From Mesorhizobium sp. B2-4-3 (GTDB lineage Bacteria > Pseudomonadota > Alphaproteobacteria > Rhizobiales > Rhizobiaceae): a stretch of DNA of 64,000 nt. The notes below the pieces were generated by a model. The model was not told where the DNA came from. It made no database searches and saw nothing but the letters and a program-made list of their open reading frames with translations. Positions within the stretch are counted from its first letter, which is position 1. Each line of letters opens with the position of its first letter. The DNA is taken from NCBI RefSeq assembly GCF_006442815.1, contig NZ_VFVL01000028.1:17781-81780 (forward strand), given 5' to 3'. The translations under genes were made by a program, and so were the position numbers. Shown here piece after piece: positions 1 to 9,087 of this stretch.

Positions 1-2
1 CG

Positions 3-833
3 CGCCTGTTCGACGATGCGATGGCCGAAGGCTTGATCGCCATGGCCGAGCACGGTCAGCCGGTGACCATCACGCCGTTCACCCTGATGGGCGCGATGAC
101 GCCGGTGACGTTGGCCGCCGCCCTTTGCCAGCAGAACGCCGAAGCGCTGTTCGGCATCGCGCTGACGCAGCTGGTCAATCCCGGCACGCCGGTGATGTAT
201 GGCGCCTTCACCTCCAATGTCGACATGAAGTCCGGCGCGCCGGCTTTCGGCACGCCAGAAAACGCCAAGGCCAACATCATCGCCGGCCAGTTGGCGCGGC
301 GCTACAATTTGCCCTACCGCACCTCCAACGCGAACGCCTCCAACGTCGTCGACTTGCAGGCGGCCTACGAGACAGAAATGGCGACCTGGGGCGCGGTGCT
401 CGGCGGCGCCAATTTGATCTATCACGCCGCCGGCTGGCTCGAGGGCGGCCTGACGGCGTCCTACGAAAAGCTCGTGCTCGACGTCGAGATCCTGCAGAAC
501 ATGATGGAGTTCCTGCGCCCGCTGCCGTTCCAGGAAGACGATCTCGGCTTCGAGGCGATCAAGTCGGTGCCGGCCGGCGGCCATTTCTTCGGCGCCGAGC
601 ACACCATGTCGCGCTACACCACCGCCTTCTACCAGCCGATGCTCTCCAACTGGCAGAACCATGGCGCGTGGCAGGAAGCAGGCGGCAAGGACGCCTTGGA
701 GAGGGCGACCGAGCTCTGGCAGCAGGCGCTGCACGACTATGAGGAACCGGTGATGGACCCCGCGATCCGCGAAGAGCTCGACGCCTATGTCGCGCGCCGC
801 CGCGAGGAGATCGCCGCCAATCCGGAAAGCTAG
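3..833 (+). CDS. Trimethylamine methyltransferase family protein (MttB-like, non-pyrrolysine), 5'-truncated
   Basis: C-terminal part of an MttB-superfamily corrinoid methyltransferase. The frame is open to the window edge, so the N-terminus lies outside. Visible family features are the Gly/Ala-rich barrel segments around ITPFTLMGAMTPVTL and the NPGTPVMYG, SNANASNVVD and GGANLIYHAAGWLEGG stretches. There is no in-frame UAG, so this is a non-pyrrolysine member. Such proteins are known to demethylate quaternary amines such as glycine betaine or related N-methyl compounds. The substrate here cannot be read from sequence. It sits 7 bases upstream of a D-aminoacylase gene and is probably co-transcribed with it. 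Confidence 0.85.
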   Translation, partial: RLFDDAMAEGLIAMAEHGQPVTITPFTLMGAMTPVTLAAALCQQNAEALFGIALTQLVNPGTPVMYGAFTSNVDMKSGAPAFGTPENAKANIIAGQLARRYNLPYRTSNANASNVVDLQAAYETEMATWGAVLGGANLIYHAAGWLEGGLTASYEKLVLDVEILQNMMEFLRPLPFQEDDLGFEAIKSVPAGGHFFGAEHTMSRYTTAFYQPMLSNWQNHGAWQEAGGKDALERATELWQQALHDYEEPVMDPAIREELDAYVARRREEIAANPES

Positions 834-840
834 CCGCCCC

Positions 841-2331
841 ATGCCCTATGATCTCCTCATCCGCCACGCAACGCTGATTTCCGGAGACGGTTCTGACCGC
901 TTCGAGGCAGACATCGCCGTCACGATGGGCCGGATCGCCGCCATTGGCCGGCTGGACGATGCGCGGGCCATCGAGGAAATCGATGCCAAAGGCAAGGTGG
1001 TGGCGCCAGGCTTCATCGACGTGCATACCCATGACGACGGCGCACTGCTGGCGCCGCGCGGCATGGACCCGAAGATCAGCCAGGGCGTGACGACGGTGAT
1101 CGCCGGCAATTGCGGCGTCAGCCTGGCCCCGCTGCTGCTCGACGGGACGCCGCCTCCGCCCTTCACGCTGGTCGGCGGCCGCGAGAACTTCCGTTTCGAC
1201 CGCTTTGCCGACTATGTCGCGGAGCTGAAGCGCCGCGGCATCGCCACCAACGCTGCGCTGCTCGTCGGCCACACCACCTTGCGCCAGCGTTGCATGCCGG
1301 TGACCGACCGTCCGGCCAATGAAGCGGAAACGGTGGCGATGCAGGAGGCGGTCGCCGAGGCGATGGCCGAGGGCGCCTTCGGCCTCAGCACCGGGCTCGA
1401 CTATCCGCCTGCCGTCAACTCATCGACCGACGAAGTAAAGGCCTTAGCCGCCACGGCGGCCGGCCTCGGCGGTCCCTATGTCACTCATACGCGCAACTAT
1501 TTCGAGGCGATGGACGAGGCGATCGAGGAAGCGATCGACATTGCCGATCATGCTGGCGGCAAGCTGTTCATCTCACACCACCAATGCACCGGCCGCGCCA
1601 ATTTCGGCAAGAGCCGGCCCTCGCTGGAAAGAATCGATCGGGCGCGCGAGACGATGGACATAGGCATGGACGTCTATCCCTATGCCGCGAGCTCGACGGT
1701 GCTTCGGCTGGAGCGCTGCGACACCGGCTTGAAGATCCTCGTCACCTGGTCCGATCCGCATCCAGAGATGGCCAGGCGCGAGATGGCCGACATAGCGCGC
1801 GAATGGAACTGCACCGAGCGTGAGGCCGGTGAGCGTCTGCTGCCGGCGGGTGCTGTCTATTTCCAGCTCGACGAGGACGACGTCCGCAACATCATCGCGC
1901 ATCCGCGCACGATGATCGGCTCCGACGGTCTGCCGCACGACATCCATCCGCATCCGCGGCTGTGGGGCACCTTTCCGCGCGTGCTCGGGCACTACGCGCG
2001 CGATGTCGGTCTGTTCAGCCTGGAGGAGGCCGTGTCCCGCATGACCGGCCTGCCCGCGCGTGAGTTCGGCATCCAAGAGCGCGGCATTCTGGCGGAAGGC
2101 AATTTCGCTGACCTCGTCATCTTCGATGCCGAGACGATCATCGACGCCGCCACCTTCGAGGAGCCGCGCCGACCCGCCACCGGCATCGAACATGTCTTCG
2201 TCAACGGCGTATCGGTCTGGCGCGGCGGCAGGGCGACCGGAGCGCTGCCGGGTGCGGTGCTCAAGCCTTCGGCTTCAAAGATGGTCGTCAGAGGCGGGTG
2301 CGGCTGCGGCGCCGATCACAGCGCCTCGTAA
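841..2331 (+). CDS. N-acyl-D-amino-acid deacylase / D-aminoacylase family amidohydrolase
   Basis: 496-residue metal-dependent amidohydrolase of the D-aminoacylase type, which removes the acyl group from N-acyl-D-amino acids. Family motifs in order: PGFIDVHTHDD (metal-binding His pair), VIAGNCGVS, STGLDYPP, FISHHQC and MIGSDGLP (the late catalytic Asp). The ATG at 841 is chosen because MPYDLLIRHATLISG is the usual start of the family; an in-frame codon at 787 would overlap the preceding gene. Its 3' end overlaps the convergent cysteine hydrolase gene by 16 bases. The D-specific chemistry fits the D-amino acid theme of the facing operon. Confidence 0.88.
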   Translation: MPYDLLIRHATLISGDGSDRFEADIAVTMGRIAAIGRLDDARAIEEIDAKGKVVAPGFIDVHTHDDGALLAPRGMDPKISQGVTTVIAGNCGVSLAPLLLDGTPPPPFTLVGGRENFRFDRFADYVAELKRRGIATNAALLVGHTTLRQRCMPVTDRPANEAETVAMQEAVAEAMAEGAFGLSTGLDYPPAVNSSTDEVKALAATAAGLGGPYVTHTRNYFEAMDEAIEEAIDIADHAGGKLFISHHQCTGRANFGKSRPSLERIDRARETMDIGMDVYPYAASSTVLRLERCDTGLKILVTWSDPHPEMARREMADIAREWNCTEREAGERLLPAGAVYFQLDEDDVRNIIAHPRTMIGSDGLPHDIHPHPRLWGTFPRVLGHYARDVGLFSLEEAVSRMTGLPAREFGIQERGILAEGNFADLVIFDAETIIDAATFEEPRRPATGIEHVFVNGVSVWRGGRATGALPGAVLKPSASKMVVRGGCGCGADHSAS

Positions 2332-2981
2332 ATCCGGTCGACGCTCTCCAGCGTGTAGGTAAATTCCACCGGCCGGGTGCAGCGCCACCCGTCGAAGGAC
2401 TGGCCGGCGAACACCTTCAGGGCTTCGGGCAGATGCAATATACCGCCGCCATAGAGCCGGTTCGCCATGTCGAGCATGCCGGTGCGGTGCATCGCCTCCG
2501 TCATGCTGCCGCAGGCTTCCTTGACCAGCCACACGCGAAAGCCCTGGTAAACCGCGTCGAACACGCTTTCGGTCACGCAGCTGTCGGTCAGCACGCCGGC
2601 GACGATGAGATTTTCGGTGCCGAGCGCGGCGAGCCGTTGCGAAAGCTCGGTGCGGCGAAAGGCGCTCGGCCAGTGCTTGTGGATGACGATGTCGCCGGGT
2701 TGGGCCGCCACCTCGGCGCAGATCGCGGCGCCGTCGCTGCCCGCGATCGCCGAGCGGAATTCCTCGGTGAGGATCTCTTCCTGCCGCGCATAGCCTTCAC
2801 GCTCTTCCGGCTTGACCCAGGCCTGCGCATGAATGACGGGCACGCCCGCGGCCCGAGCGGCCTCGATCAGCGCGGCGGCATTGGCAAGCACGGCGTCATA
2901 GCCGACGACCGGCCAGGCCGCATTCAGGCGGTATTCGTTCTGCAGGTCGATGACGAGCAAGGCAGTCTTGGCGAGGTTCAT
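2316..2981 (-). CDS. Cysteine hydrolase, isochorismatase/N-carbamoylsarcosine amidase family
   Basis: 221-residue isochorismatase-fold hydrolase. The Asp-Lys-Cys triad is visible as D12 (VIDLQNEY), K102 (IHKHWPSAF) and C135 (LTDSCVTES), including the residue before the usual non-proline cis peptide. Members split N-carbamoylsarcosine, ureidoacrylate or other amides and ureas. It is the last gene of the leftward hydantoin operon and its start overlaps the stop of the M20 hydrolase by 4 bases. That context suggests an N-carbamoyl or amide substrate; the exact one is inference. Confidence 0.85.
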   Translation of the reverse strand: MNLAKTALLVIDLQNEYRLNAAWPVVGYDAVLANAAALIEAARAAGVPVIHAQAWVKPEEREGYARQEEILTEEFRSAIAGSDGAAICAEVAAQPGDIVIHKHWPSAFRRTELSQRLAALGTENLIVAGVLTDSCVTESVFDAVYQGFRVWLVKEACGSMTEAMHRTGMLDMANRLYGGGILHLPEALKVFAGQSFDGWRCTRPVEFTYTLESVDRIYEAL

Positions 2982-4261
2982 GGCTGGTCCGGTGAGTTGT
3001 CGAAATCGGTGACGAAACGCAAGAGCAGCCGGATCGCCTGATCGAGGTCGGCGATCTCCATCGCTTCATGCGGGTTATGGCTGCCGTTCTCGTTGCGCAC
3101 GAAGAGCATCGCGGTCGGAATGCCGGCGCCGGCGAATGTGGCTGCATCGTGCCCCGCCCCGCTCGGCACATGCGGCGCGCGCATCTGCAGCGCCGCGGCG
3201 GCGCGGTCCAACCTCGCCATCAGCGCCGACGACATGGTCGCCGGCTCCCAGGTGAAGCGCGGGCCAGGCTCGAAGGTCACCCCGCGTTTGCGGGCAACCT
3301 CGGCGAGGATGGTCTGAAGCCTGGCCTCGATCCGCTCCAGGACGACAGCTTCGGCGCTACGCACATCCAGCGTGAAGCCAAGCTCGCCCAGCACCCGGCT
3401 GCCGCCATGCTGTGTCGGATCGGACTGCACGCGGCCAAAAGTAATCGTCGCCTCGTGGCCATCGCGTTCGAGCGCGTCCCATTCGTTTTCGAGCGAGGCA
3501 ACCAGATCGGCAAAGCCGAGCACGCTGTCATGGCGGGCAAAGCGCGGCTCGGCGCCGGAATGGGCATAGGCGCCAAGGCATTTCGCGTCGACATAGCGGA
3601 AACCGCCGGCGATCCCAGTGACGATGCCGACCGGCGCTCCGGCGGCAATTAGGCGCGGCCCCTGCTCGATATGCACCTCGACGAAGGCAGCGATCCGGCC
3701 GGCATCGATGCCCGGCACCCCGCGTCGCACGGCGTCGGGATCGAAACCTTCCTCGCGCATATGCTCGGCCAGCGTGCGGCCGCTATCGGAGCGCCTGGCT
3801 TCGAGCGCCTGCGGCTCCAGCAGGCCAAGCGCCGCCTGGCTGCCGGGATAGGAGAGCGGAAACCAGACCGCTTCCTCGGCGCGAGTCGCCAGCACGATGA
3901 GGTCGCGCGACAACTGGATATCTTGCCCGACCAGTTCGGCCATCACCGCCAGGCCCGCCACGACGCCGGCGGCGCCATCGAAATTGCCGCCATGCGCCAC
4001 ACTGTCGAGATGCGAGCCGATGACGATCGCCGACAGCTCCGGGTTAAGGCCGCTGAGCGTCAGATAGACATTGCCGGCCGCGTCGACGCGCGCGGCCGCG
4101 CCGAGCTTTTCCGCTTCCGCTCGCACGAGATCGTGGGCGAAGCGCTCGCCCGGCCCGTAAGCGACGCGCGTGATCCCCGGCGCATCGGTGGTGGCTTGCG
4201 CGAGTGTCTCCAGGAGACGCCCGGCCAGCCTGCCGCCGGCCGTCAATGCGGCGCTGCTCAT
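2978..4261 (-). CDS. Zn-dependent M20 hydrolase (N-carbamoyl-L-amino acid hydrolase / allantoate amidohydrolase type)
   Basis: 427-residue M20-family amidase/carbamoylase. Metal ligands are recognisable in IGSHLDSVAHGGNFDGAAG (His, Asp), TRAEEAVWFP (Glu pair), EVHIEQGP (His) and near the end ENGSHNPHEAMEIADL (His). The insert domain with GGFRYVDAKCLGAYAHSG is typical of HyuC/AllC proteins, which hydrolyse N-carbamoyl-L-amino acids or allantoate. ATGA-type 4-base overlaps at both ends place it inside the hydantoin operon. Together with the D-carbamoylase upstream it could let the operon use both enantiomers. Confidence 0.88.
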   Translation of the reverse strand: MSSAALTAGGRLAGRLLETLAQATTDAPGITRVAYGPGERFAHDLVRAEAEKLGAAARVDAAGNVYLTLSGLNPELSAIVIGSHLDSVAHGGNFDGAAGVVAGLAVMAELVGQDIQLSRDLIVLATRAEEAVWFPLSYPGSQAALGLLEPQALEARRSDSGRTLAEHMREEGFDPDAVRRGVPGIDAGRIAAFVEVHIEQGPRLIAAGAPVGIVTGIAGGFRYVDAKCLGAYAHSGAEPRFARHDSVLGFADLVASLENEWDALERDGHEATITFGRVQSDPTQHGGSRVLGELGFTLDVRSAEAVVLERIEARLQTILAEVARKRGVTFEPGPRFTWEPATMSSALMARLDRAAAALQMRAPHVPSGAGHDAATFAGAGIPTAMLFVRNENGSHNPHEAMEIADLDQAIRLLLRFVTDFDNSPDQP

Positions 4262-5412
4262 GAGGCGGCCAGCCGAGCCTGAGCACCGCGCAGCCGATGC
4301 GGCGTGAGTTCCGCAAGCGAGACGCCTTGCCTCGCGACATCGTCCGGCAGGCCGTCGTCGGCGATCAGGCTGGCGCAGACACGCGACAGCGCCGGCGAGG
4401 TCTTGATGCCGTAGCCGCCCTGCCCGACCAGCCAGACGAAATCCGGAAACTCGTCGTCCGGACCGACCACCGGCGAGCCGTCGGCGACGAACGTCCTCAA
4501 ACCCGCCCAGGAGCGCGAAACGCGTTGCACCTCGATCGTCGTCGCCCGTTCGAGACGCTCGGCGCCGATCGCCACATCGATGTCTTCGGCAAAGGCGTCC
4601 ACCGGCTCCGATGATGTCGCATCGGCCGGCGAGACAAAGAGCTGCCCGGCATCCGGCTTGAAATAGAACTCCGCGCCGATATCGTTGACCAGCGGCCAGT
4701 CGCTAATGTCGAGACTGGCCGGCGCTGGAATGTTGAAGGCGGTGCGGCGCTTCGGCTGCAGGCCGACCGGACGCACTCCGGCCATCGCCGCGATCTCGTC
4801 GCCCCAGGCGCCGGCCGCATTGACGATCAGCGGCGCAAGAAATGTGCCCGCTTCCGTCTCGACCCGCCACTGTCCGCCCTGCCGCCCGATGCCTCTCACG
4901 CCGGCCTTGGTGACGATGCGCGCGCCCCGCGCCCGCGCTCCGCGCAAGAACCCCTGGTGCAGGCCGTTGACGTCGATATCCATCGAATGCGGTTCGATGT
5001 AGGCGCCGGCGAGATAGTCCTCGCGAAGCACCGGCACGCGCGTGATCGCTTCGGCCGGCGTCATCGCCACGATCGATGGCACCAGCGCCTGCGCCGCCTC
5101 CAGATCCTCGCGCAGCAGGTCGAGCTGGTCGGCCCGCGCCACGGTGATCATGCCGCGCTTGCTGAGCAGCGGATAATCGCAAAAACCTGTCGGCGGCTCG
5201 GTAAGAAACGCCCGGCTTGCCAGCACGATGCGGCGGATGACGCCATTGCCGTAGTTCTCGGTGAAGCTTGCGGCCGAACGTCCCGTGGTGTGGTAGCCGC
5301 AATGGCTCTCACGCTCGAGCAGCACGACTTTCGAAGTGCGTGAAATCTCGAAGGCGGCACCGGCGCCGGCCATGCCGCCGCCGATGACGATCACCTCGGT
5401 CTGCTCGCTCAT
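4258..5412 (-). CDS. FAD-dependent D-amino acid dehydrogenase, DauA (D-arginine dehydrogenase)-like
   Basis: 384-residue DAO-fold flavoprotein. It has the N-terminal dinucleotide motif VIVIGGGMAGAG, the GYHTTGRSAASFTENYG segment (with the position of the DADH catalytic His), GFCDYPLL, VNAAGAWGDEIA, GVRPVGLQPKRR, FYFKPDAG and a C-terminal GQGGYGIKTSP. These blocks follow Pseudomonas D-arginine dehydrogenase closely, from memory of that family. Such enzymes oxidise D-amino acids to imino acids without using O2. The start at 5412 (MSEQTEV) gives the FAD motif a normal position; a longer frame to 5541 only adds low-complexity basic residues. It overlaps both operon neighbours. Confidence 0.85.
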   Translation of the reverse strand: MSEQTEVIVIGGGMAGAGAAFEISRTSKVVLLERESHCGYHTTGRSAASFTENYGNGVIRRIVLASRAFLTEPPTGFCDYPLLSKRGMITVARADQLDLLREDLEAAQALVPSIVAMTPAEAITRVPVLREDYLAGAYIEPHSMDIDVNGLHQGFLRGARARGARIVTKAGVRGIGRQGGQWRVETEAGTFLAPLIVNAAGAWGDEIAAMAGVRPVGLQPKRRTAFNIPAPASLDISDWPLVNDIGAEFYFKPDAGQLFVSPADATSSEPVDAFAEDIDVAIGAERLERATTIEVQRVSRSWAGLRTFVADGSPVVGPDDEFPDFVWLVGQGGYGIKTSPALSRVCASLIADDGLPDDVARQGVSLAELTPHRLRGAQARLAAS

Positions 5413-6692
5413 GGTTGCCCATCCTTTGAAACTGTTTCGCGCTGCACCGCAGGCGGCTCGCCCAGGCGGCCGCGCCGGGCTCGATCGCGGGCGCCACGTC
5501 CCTCGGCCAGATTCTCGGCCACTGAATTCTGTGACGCGCATTCGCGCAAGGCGAGACCGGTGACGAAAGGCACCGGCTTGCCGGCGATCTCCATGCCCTT
5601 CAGCCGCGCCCAGACCGCGCAGCGTTTGCGCACCTGATGCGACTGCAACTCGCTGATCTCGGCGATCCCGCTCTCCCGCTTGATCTGCACCGCGCCGGCC
5701 TCGACAGCTGCGTCGAACAGCTCCAGCCCGCGCTTGGTGCGCACGATGATACCGTTGAGCGGCTCATCCTCGACGGCTGGTCCGCCATTCAGCCAGGAAT
5801 CCGATACCGCGATATCCGCCACCTGGCCGATCGCGTCGGGGCAGATCTTGCAGCGCGGCTGGATCATCCATTTGTCCTCGTCCTCCCAGAGCTGCCGGTA
5901 GCTGATCTCAAAGGCGCGGCCGTCGCGAGTTTCGATGCGGTTGAGTCCGGGATTGCCATGGCCCCGGTAGCGGAAGAGAGCAAGCTCCTCCTCGCCGAGG
6001 CCAAAACGCTGCAGCACCTGTTCCGACTTGGTCAGGTCCGAGGCGCCGCCGCAGACGAAGGCGAGCGCATAGCGCATATGCTCGTCAACGCGCGGATCGA
6101 GCCGCGCCAGATTGCGCACGGCGGTGATGTCGCAGGGCTTGGCGATCAGCGCGAACGGCTCGCCGCGGTCGAGAATGGCGTTGAAATCCACCAGCGTCGC
6201 CGCCGGCCCATAGCGCGAGCCGGCGCCTTCGAGCACCGAGGCGGCGTCGAAGCTCAGCTTGCGTTCCGTGCGCATCGGCATGGAACGCGAAGCCGCGACA
6301 TGCAGCACGAACTTGACCCGGCCCGAGTTGAGCAGGAATTGGCCGAGCGCCGTCAGCGTCCCGCCGCCGGAACCGACGAACCGCACGCTGGGATCGCCGG
6401 CGAAGCCGAGCACCAGCCGTTCGACCGATCCCCAGACCGTGTCCGCCGACGCGGCGTCATTCATCTGCGCCGGCGGCGGACCGGCGATGCGCGTTCCCGG
6501 GCAGACGGCGTTGATCTTCGCCAGTGTCGGCTTGTCCAATGTCCGCAACGCCACCGGCCGCTCGCGTCCTTGCGGCGTCATCACCATGTCGACGTCGCCG
6601 GCACCGGCGATAGAGTGGCAAAGGCCGCAGCCGATGCAAAGGCCGTTCTCGACGATCTCGCCGAGCGTCAGAGGATCGGTCGAGGGCGACAT
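5409..6692 (-). CDS. Coenzyme F420 hydrogenase/dehydrogenase beta-subunit (FrhB/FdhB) family Fe-S flavoprotein
   Basis: 427-residue FrhB/FdhB-type protein. The N-terminal cluster motif NGLCIGCGLCHS is followed by a later Cys group (RCKICPDAIG) and the FADIxxSDSW-like block VADIAVSDSWLNGG. Family members carry FAD and Fe-S clusters and pass electrons between a redox partner and a deazaflavin or other acceptor. The start at 6692 is preferred because AAGGG lies about 5 bases upstream; an alternative at 6728 has no visible ribosome-binding site. It overlaps the D-amino acid dehydrogenase gene by 4 bases, suggesting it is that enzyme's electron partner (inference). Confidence 0.8.
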   Translation of the reverse strand: MSPSTDPLTLGEIVENGLCIGCGLCHSIAGAGDVDMVMTPQGRERPVALRTLDKPTLAKINAVCPGTRIAGPPPAQMNDAASADTVWGSVERLVLGFAGDPSVRFVGSGGGTLTALGQFLLNSGRVKFVLHVAASRSMPMRTERKLSFDAASVLEGAGSRYGPAATLVDFNAILDRGEPFALIAKPCDITAVRNLARLDPRVDEHMRYALAFVCGGASDLTKSEQVLQRFGLGEEELALFRYRGHGNPGLNRIETRDGRAFEISYRQLWEDEDKWMIQPRCKICPDAIGQVADIAVSDSWLNGGPAVEDEPLNGIIVRTKRGLELFDAAVEAGAVQIKRESGIAEISELQSHQVRKRCAVWARLKGMEIAGKPVPFVTGLALRECASQNSVAENLAEGRGARDRARRGRLGEPPAVQRETVSKDGQP

Positions 6693-6735
6693 CGACCCTT
6701 GGCTCTGGCTTCTTTCGATCAGGCCCATCGCGGTC

Positions 6736-7659
6736 TCAGACCGGTTCCGAGATGCGCTTGTATTGATCGGGGCGGCGATAGAGCGCGAAGTTGAAATTCA
6801 CCTTCCGGCAGACCTCGATCAGATCGAGATCGGCTCGGTGCATAATGACCTCGTCGTCGAGCGACATCGCTTGTGCCGCGATCTCGCCGGTCGGCGCGAT
6901 GATGCAGGAGCCGCCGATCAGCGCCTGCCCGTCTTCCAGACCTGCCTTGGCGGCGGCGGCGACCCAGAGCGTGTTCTGGTAGGCTCCGGCCTGCATCGGC
7001 AGATGGTTATGGAACATTCTCAGATGCGCCAGCGCCGGCGCTTCGTCGAGCAAAAGCGGCGTGTTGTAGCCGAGCAGCGCCACCTCCGCGCCGTTGAGGC
7101 AGAGCATGCGGTAAGTTTCCGGCCAGCGGCGGTCGTTGCAGATGGCAAGCCCAACACGCACGCCGCGACAGTCGAAGACCGGAAAGCCGAGATTGCCCGG
7201 CTCGAAATAGCGTCGTTCGAGATGCGTGGTCGTGCCCGCCTCCGGCTCGCTCGAGCCCGGCACATGCATCTTGCGATAACGGCCGATGAAGGCACCGTCC
7301 GGCCCGACCAGATCCATGGTGTTGAAGTGACGCGTGCGGCCCTCTTCCTGCGCAAGCTCGCAATAGCCAAGCGCGAAGCCGACCTTCAGCCGCGCCGCCG
7401 CATCGTAGAGCCGCTGCGTCTCCGGCCCCGGCATCGAGGCTTCGAAGAAGGCGTCGATCTCGGCCTGGTCGTCGATGCGCCAGCGCGGGAAGAAGGTGGT
7501 GAGCGCCATTTCGGGAAACACCGCGATCTCGGCGCCGCCGGAAGCGGCTCTCTCCAGGAGATGCACCAGGCGCCCGACCGTCTCGGCGCGCGTGGCGCTG
7601 CGCTGGATCGGTCCGGTCTGGCAAACGGCAATGGTCAGGCATCGAGCCATGGTGTCCAA
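6736..7659 (-). CDS. N-carbamoyl-D-amino acid hydrolase (nitrilase superfamily)
   Basis: 307-residue C-N hydrolase that converts N-carbamoyl-D-amino acids to D-amino acids, CO2 and ammonia. The Glu-Lys-Cys triad is E50 (VFPEMALTT), K130 (YRKMHVPG) and C174 (LAICNDRRWPE); the CNDRRWPE signature is characteristic of D-carbamoylases. Starting at the second Met (7650) would number the triad as in characterised enzymes, so either start is possible. The gene overlaps the upstream hydantoinase gene by 25 bases, which indicates translational coupling of two consecutive pathway steps. Confidence 0.9.
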   Translation of the reverse strand: MDTMARCLTIAVCQTGPIQRSATRAETVGRLVHLLERAASGGAEIAVFPEMALTTFFPRWRIDDQAEIDAFFEASMPGPETQRLYDAAARLKVGFALGYCELAQEEGRTRHFNTMDLVGPDGAFIGRYRKMHVPGSSEPEAGTTTHLERRYFEPGNLGFPVFDCRGVRVGLAICNDRRWPETYRMLCLNGAEVALLGYNTPLLLDEAPALAHLRMFHNHLPMQAGAYQNTLWVAAAAKAGLEDGQALIGGSCIIAPTGEIAAQAMSLDDEVIMHRADLDLIEVCRKVNFNFALYRRPDQYKRISEPV

Positions 7660-9065
7660 TCCTCGACTGGTTTCCCTGAAAGCGCCGGATCGGCGGCGGT
7701 GCGTGCCACAAAACGCCCGAAGCCCGGTTCGGCCTGCAGCTTGCCGTCGGCGACCACCGGCACGCCGCGCACCAGGACGGTGGTCGGCCGGCCGGTGACA
7801 ACCCTGCCCTCATAGGGCGTGAAGTCGACGCGCGAATGCAGCGCCCTGTGCCCGAGCGTCCAGCGCGCCGTCGGATCCCACAACGCCAGGTCCGCGTCGA
7901 GCCCGACGGCAATGCGACCCTTGCGATCGGCGAAGCCGTAGATCGAGGCTGCATTCCGCGAGGTGAGGTCGAGATAGCGCTCGAGCGTCAGGCGGCCGGT
8001 GAGCAGCCCTTCCGAAAACAGCAGCGGCAGTCGCGTTTCGATGCCGGGAATGCCGCTCAGCGTCGTGGTGAAACCGGGTGTCTCGGATCGGCCGATCTTG
8101 TCGGCGAAATAATATGGCGAATGATCGGACGACCACAGGTCGATGCCGCCATTGATCAGTTTTTGCCACAGATGCTCATGGCTGCGCGGCGAGCGCGGCG
8201 GCGGCGAGAAGACGAAGCGCGCCGCATCGACTGCCGGGCGATCGAGATCGGCCGCGCCGAGAAAGAGATATTGCGGGCAGGTCTCGGCGATAGCGTCGAC
8301 GCCGCGCATCTTTGCCCGCGCCACCTCCTCGGCCGACTGCCAGGACGAGACATGCACGATGGTCATGCGCGCGCCGGTCATCTCGGCGAAGGCCAGCGCG
8401 CGATGCGCCGCCTCGCGCTCCATCGTCTCGCTGTGGGCAACCACATGATAGCGGATATCGATGCGGCCGAGATCGATCAGCCGCTGGCGCGTGCGCCGGA
8501 TCGCGGCGTCGTTCTCGGCATGGACCATGACGATCCAACCCAGCCGCCGCGCCGTATCGAGAACCTTGAAGAAGAGGTCGTCGTCGACGGCGAAACCCTG
8601 ATAGGTCATGAACAGCTTGACCGAGGCGATGCCGCGCTGGGCGAGAGCGCCAAGCTGAGCCTCGACATCCGCGCCGGTGCCCATGGTGACCACGGCATGC
8701 AGCCCGTAGTCGATCACCGCGCGTCCCGCCGCGCGCTCCAGCGCGCGGTCCATGGCGCCGACAGTCGTCATGTCCTGCCCGGGCATGCCGAACGGGACTA
8801 TGCAGGTCGTGCCGCCAAAAGCGGCGGAGATCGTGCCGGAATAGAAATCGTCGGCATTGCCGGCTCCACCCCAGACCGGCTGGTCGAGATGGCAATGCGC
8901 GTCGATGCCGCCGGGCATCACCCAACGGCCGCCGGCATCGATCGCCTTCTCGCCCGAAAGGGCCTTGCCGATGGCGGCGATGCGGCCATCGTCGATACCG
9001 ACGTCGCGCTCGGCCCAGCCGCCGTCGAGCGCCACGCGCCCGCCCTTGATCACCAGCTCATGCAT
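7635..9065 (-). CDS. Hydantoinase / dihydropyrimidinase
   Basis: 476-residue cyclic amidohydrolase that opens hydantoin or dihydropyrimidine rings to N-carbamoyl acids. Metal ligands: H57/H59 in GGIDAHCHLDQP, the carbamylated Lys K150 in IASVKLFMTYQGF, later His in MVHAEND and IVHVSSW, and Asp in WSSDHSPY. Length matches the family. It is the second gene of the leftward operon, 22 bases after ridA, and overlaps the carbamoylase gene. D-selectivity is inferred from that partner. Confidence 0.92.
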   Translation of the reverse strand: MHELVIKGGRVALDGGWAERDVGIDDGRIAAIGKALSGEKAIDAGGRWVMPGGIDAHCHLDQPVWGGAGNADDFYSGTISAAFGGTTCIVPFGMPGQDMTTVGAMDRALERAAGRAVIDYGLHAVVTMGTGADVEAQLGALAQRGIASVKLFMTYQGFAVDDDLFFKVLDTARRLGWIVMVHAENDAAIRRTRQRLIDLGRIDIRYHVVAHSETMEREAAHRALAFAEMTGARMTIVHVSSWQSAEEVARAKMRGVDAIAETCPQYLFLGAADLDRPAVDAARFVFSPPPRSPRSHEHLWQKLINGGIDLWSSDHSPYYFADKIGRSETPGFTTTLSGIPGIETRLPLLFSEGLLTGRLTLERYLDLTSRNAASIYGFADRKGRIAVGLDADLALWDPTARWTLGHRALHSRVDFTPYEGRVVTGRPTTVLVRGVPVVADGKLQAEPGFGRFVARTAADPALSGKPVEDWTPWLDA

Positions 9066-9087
9066 TGGCGTACCCTCGCCGGCCGGC

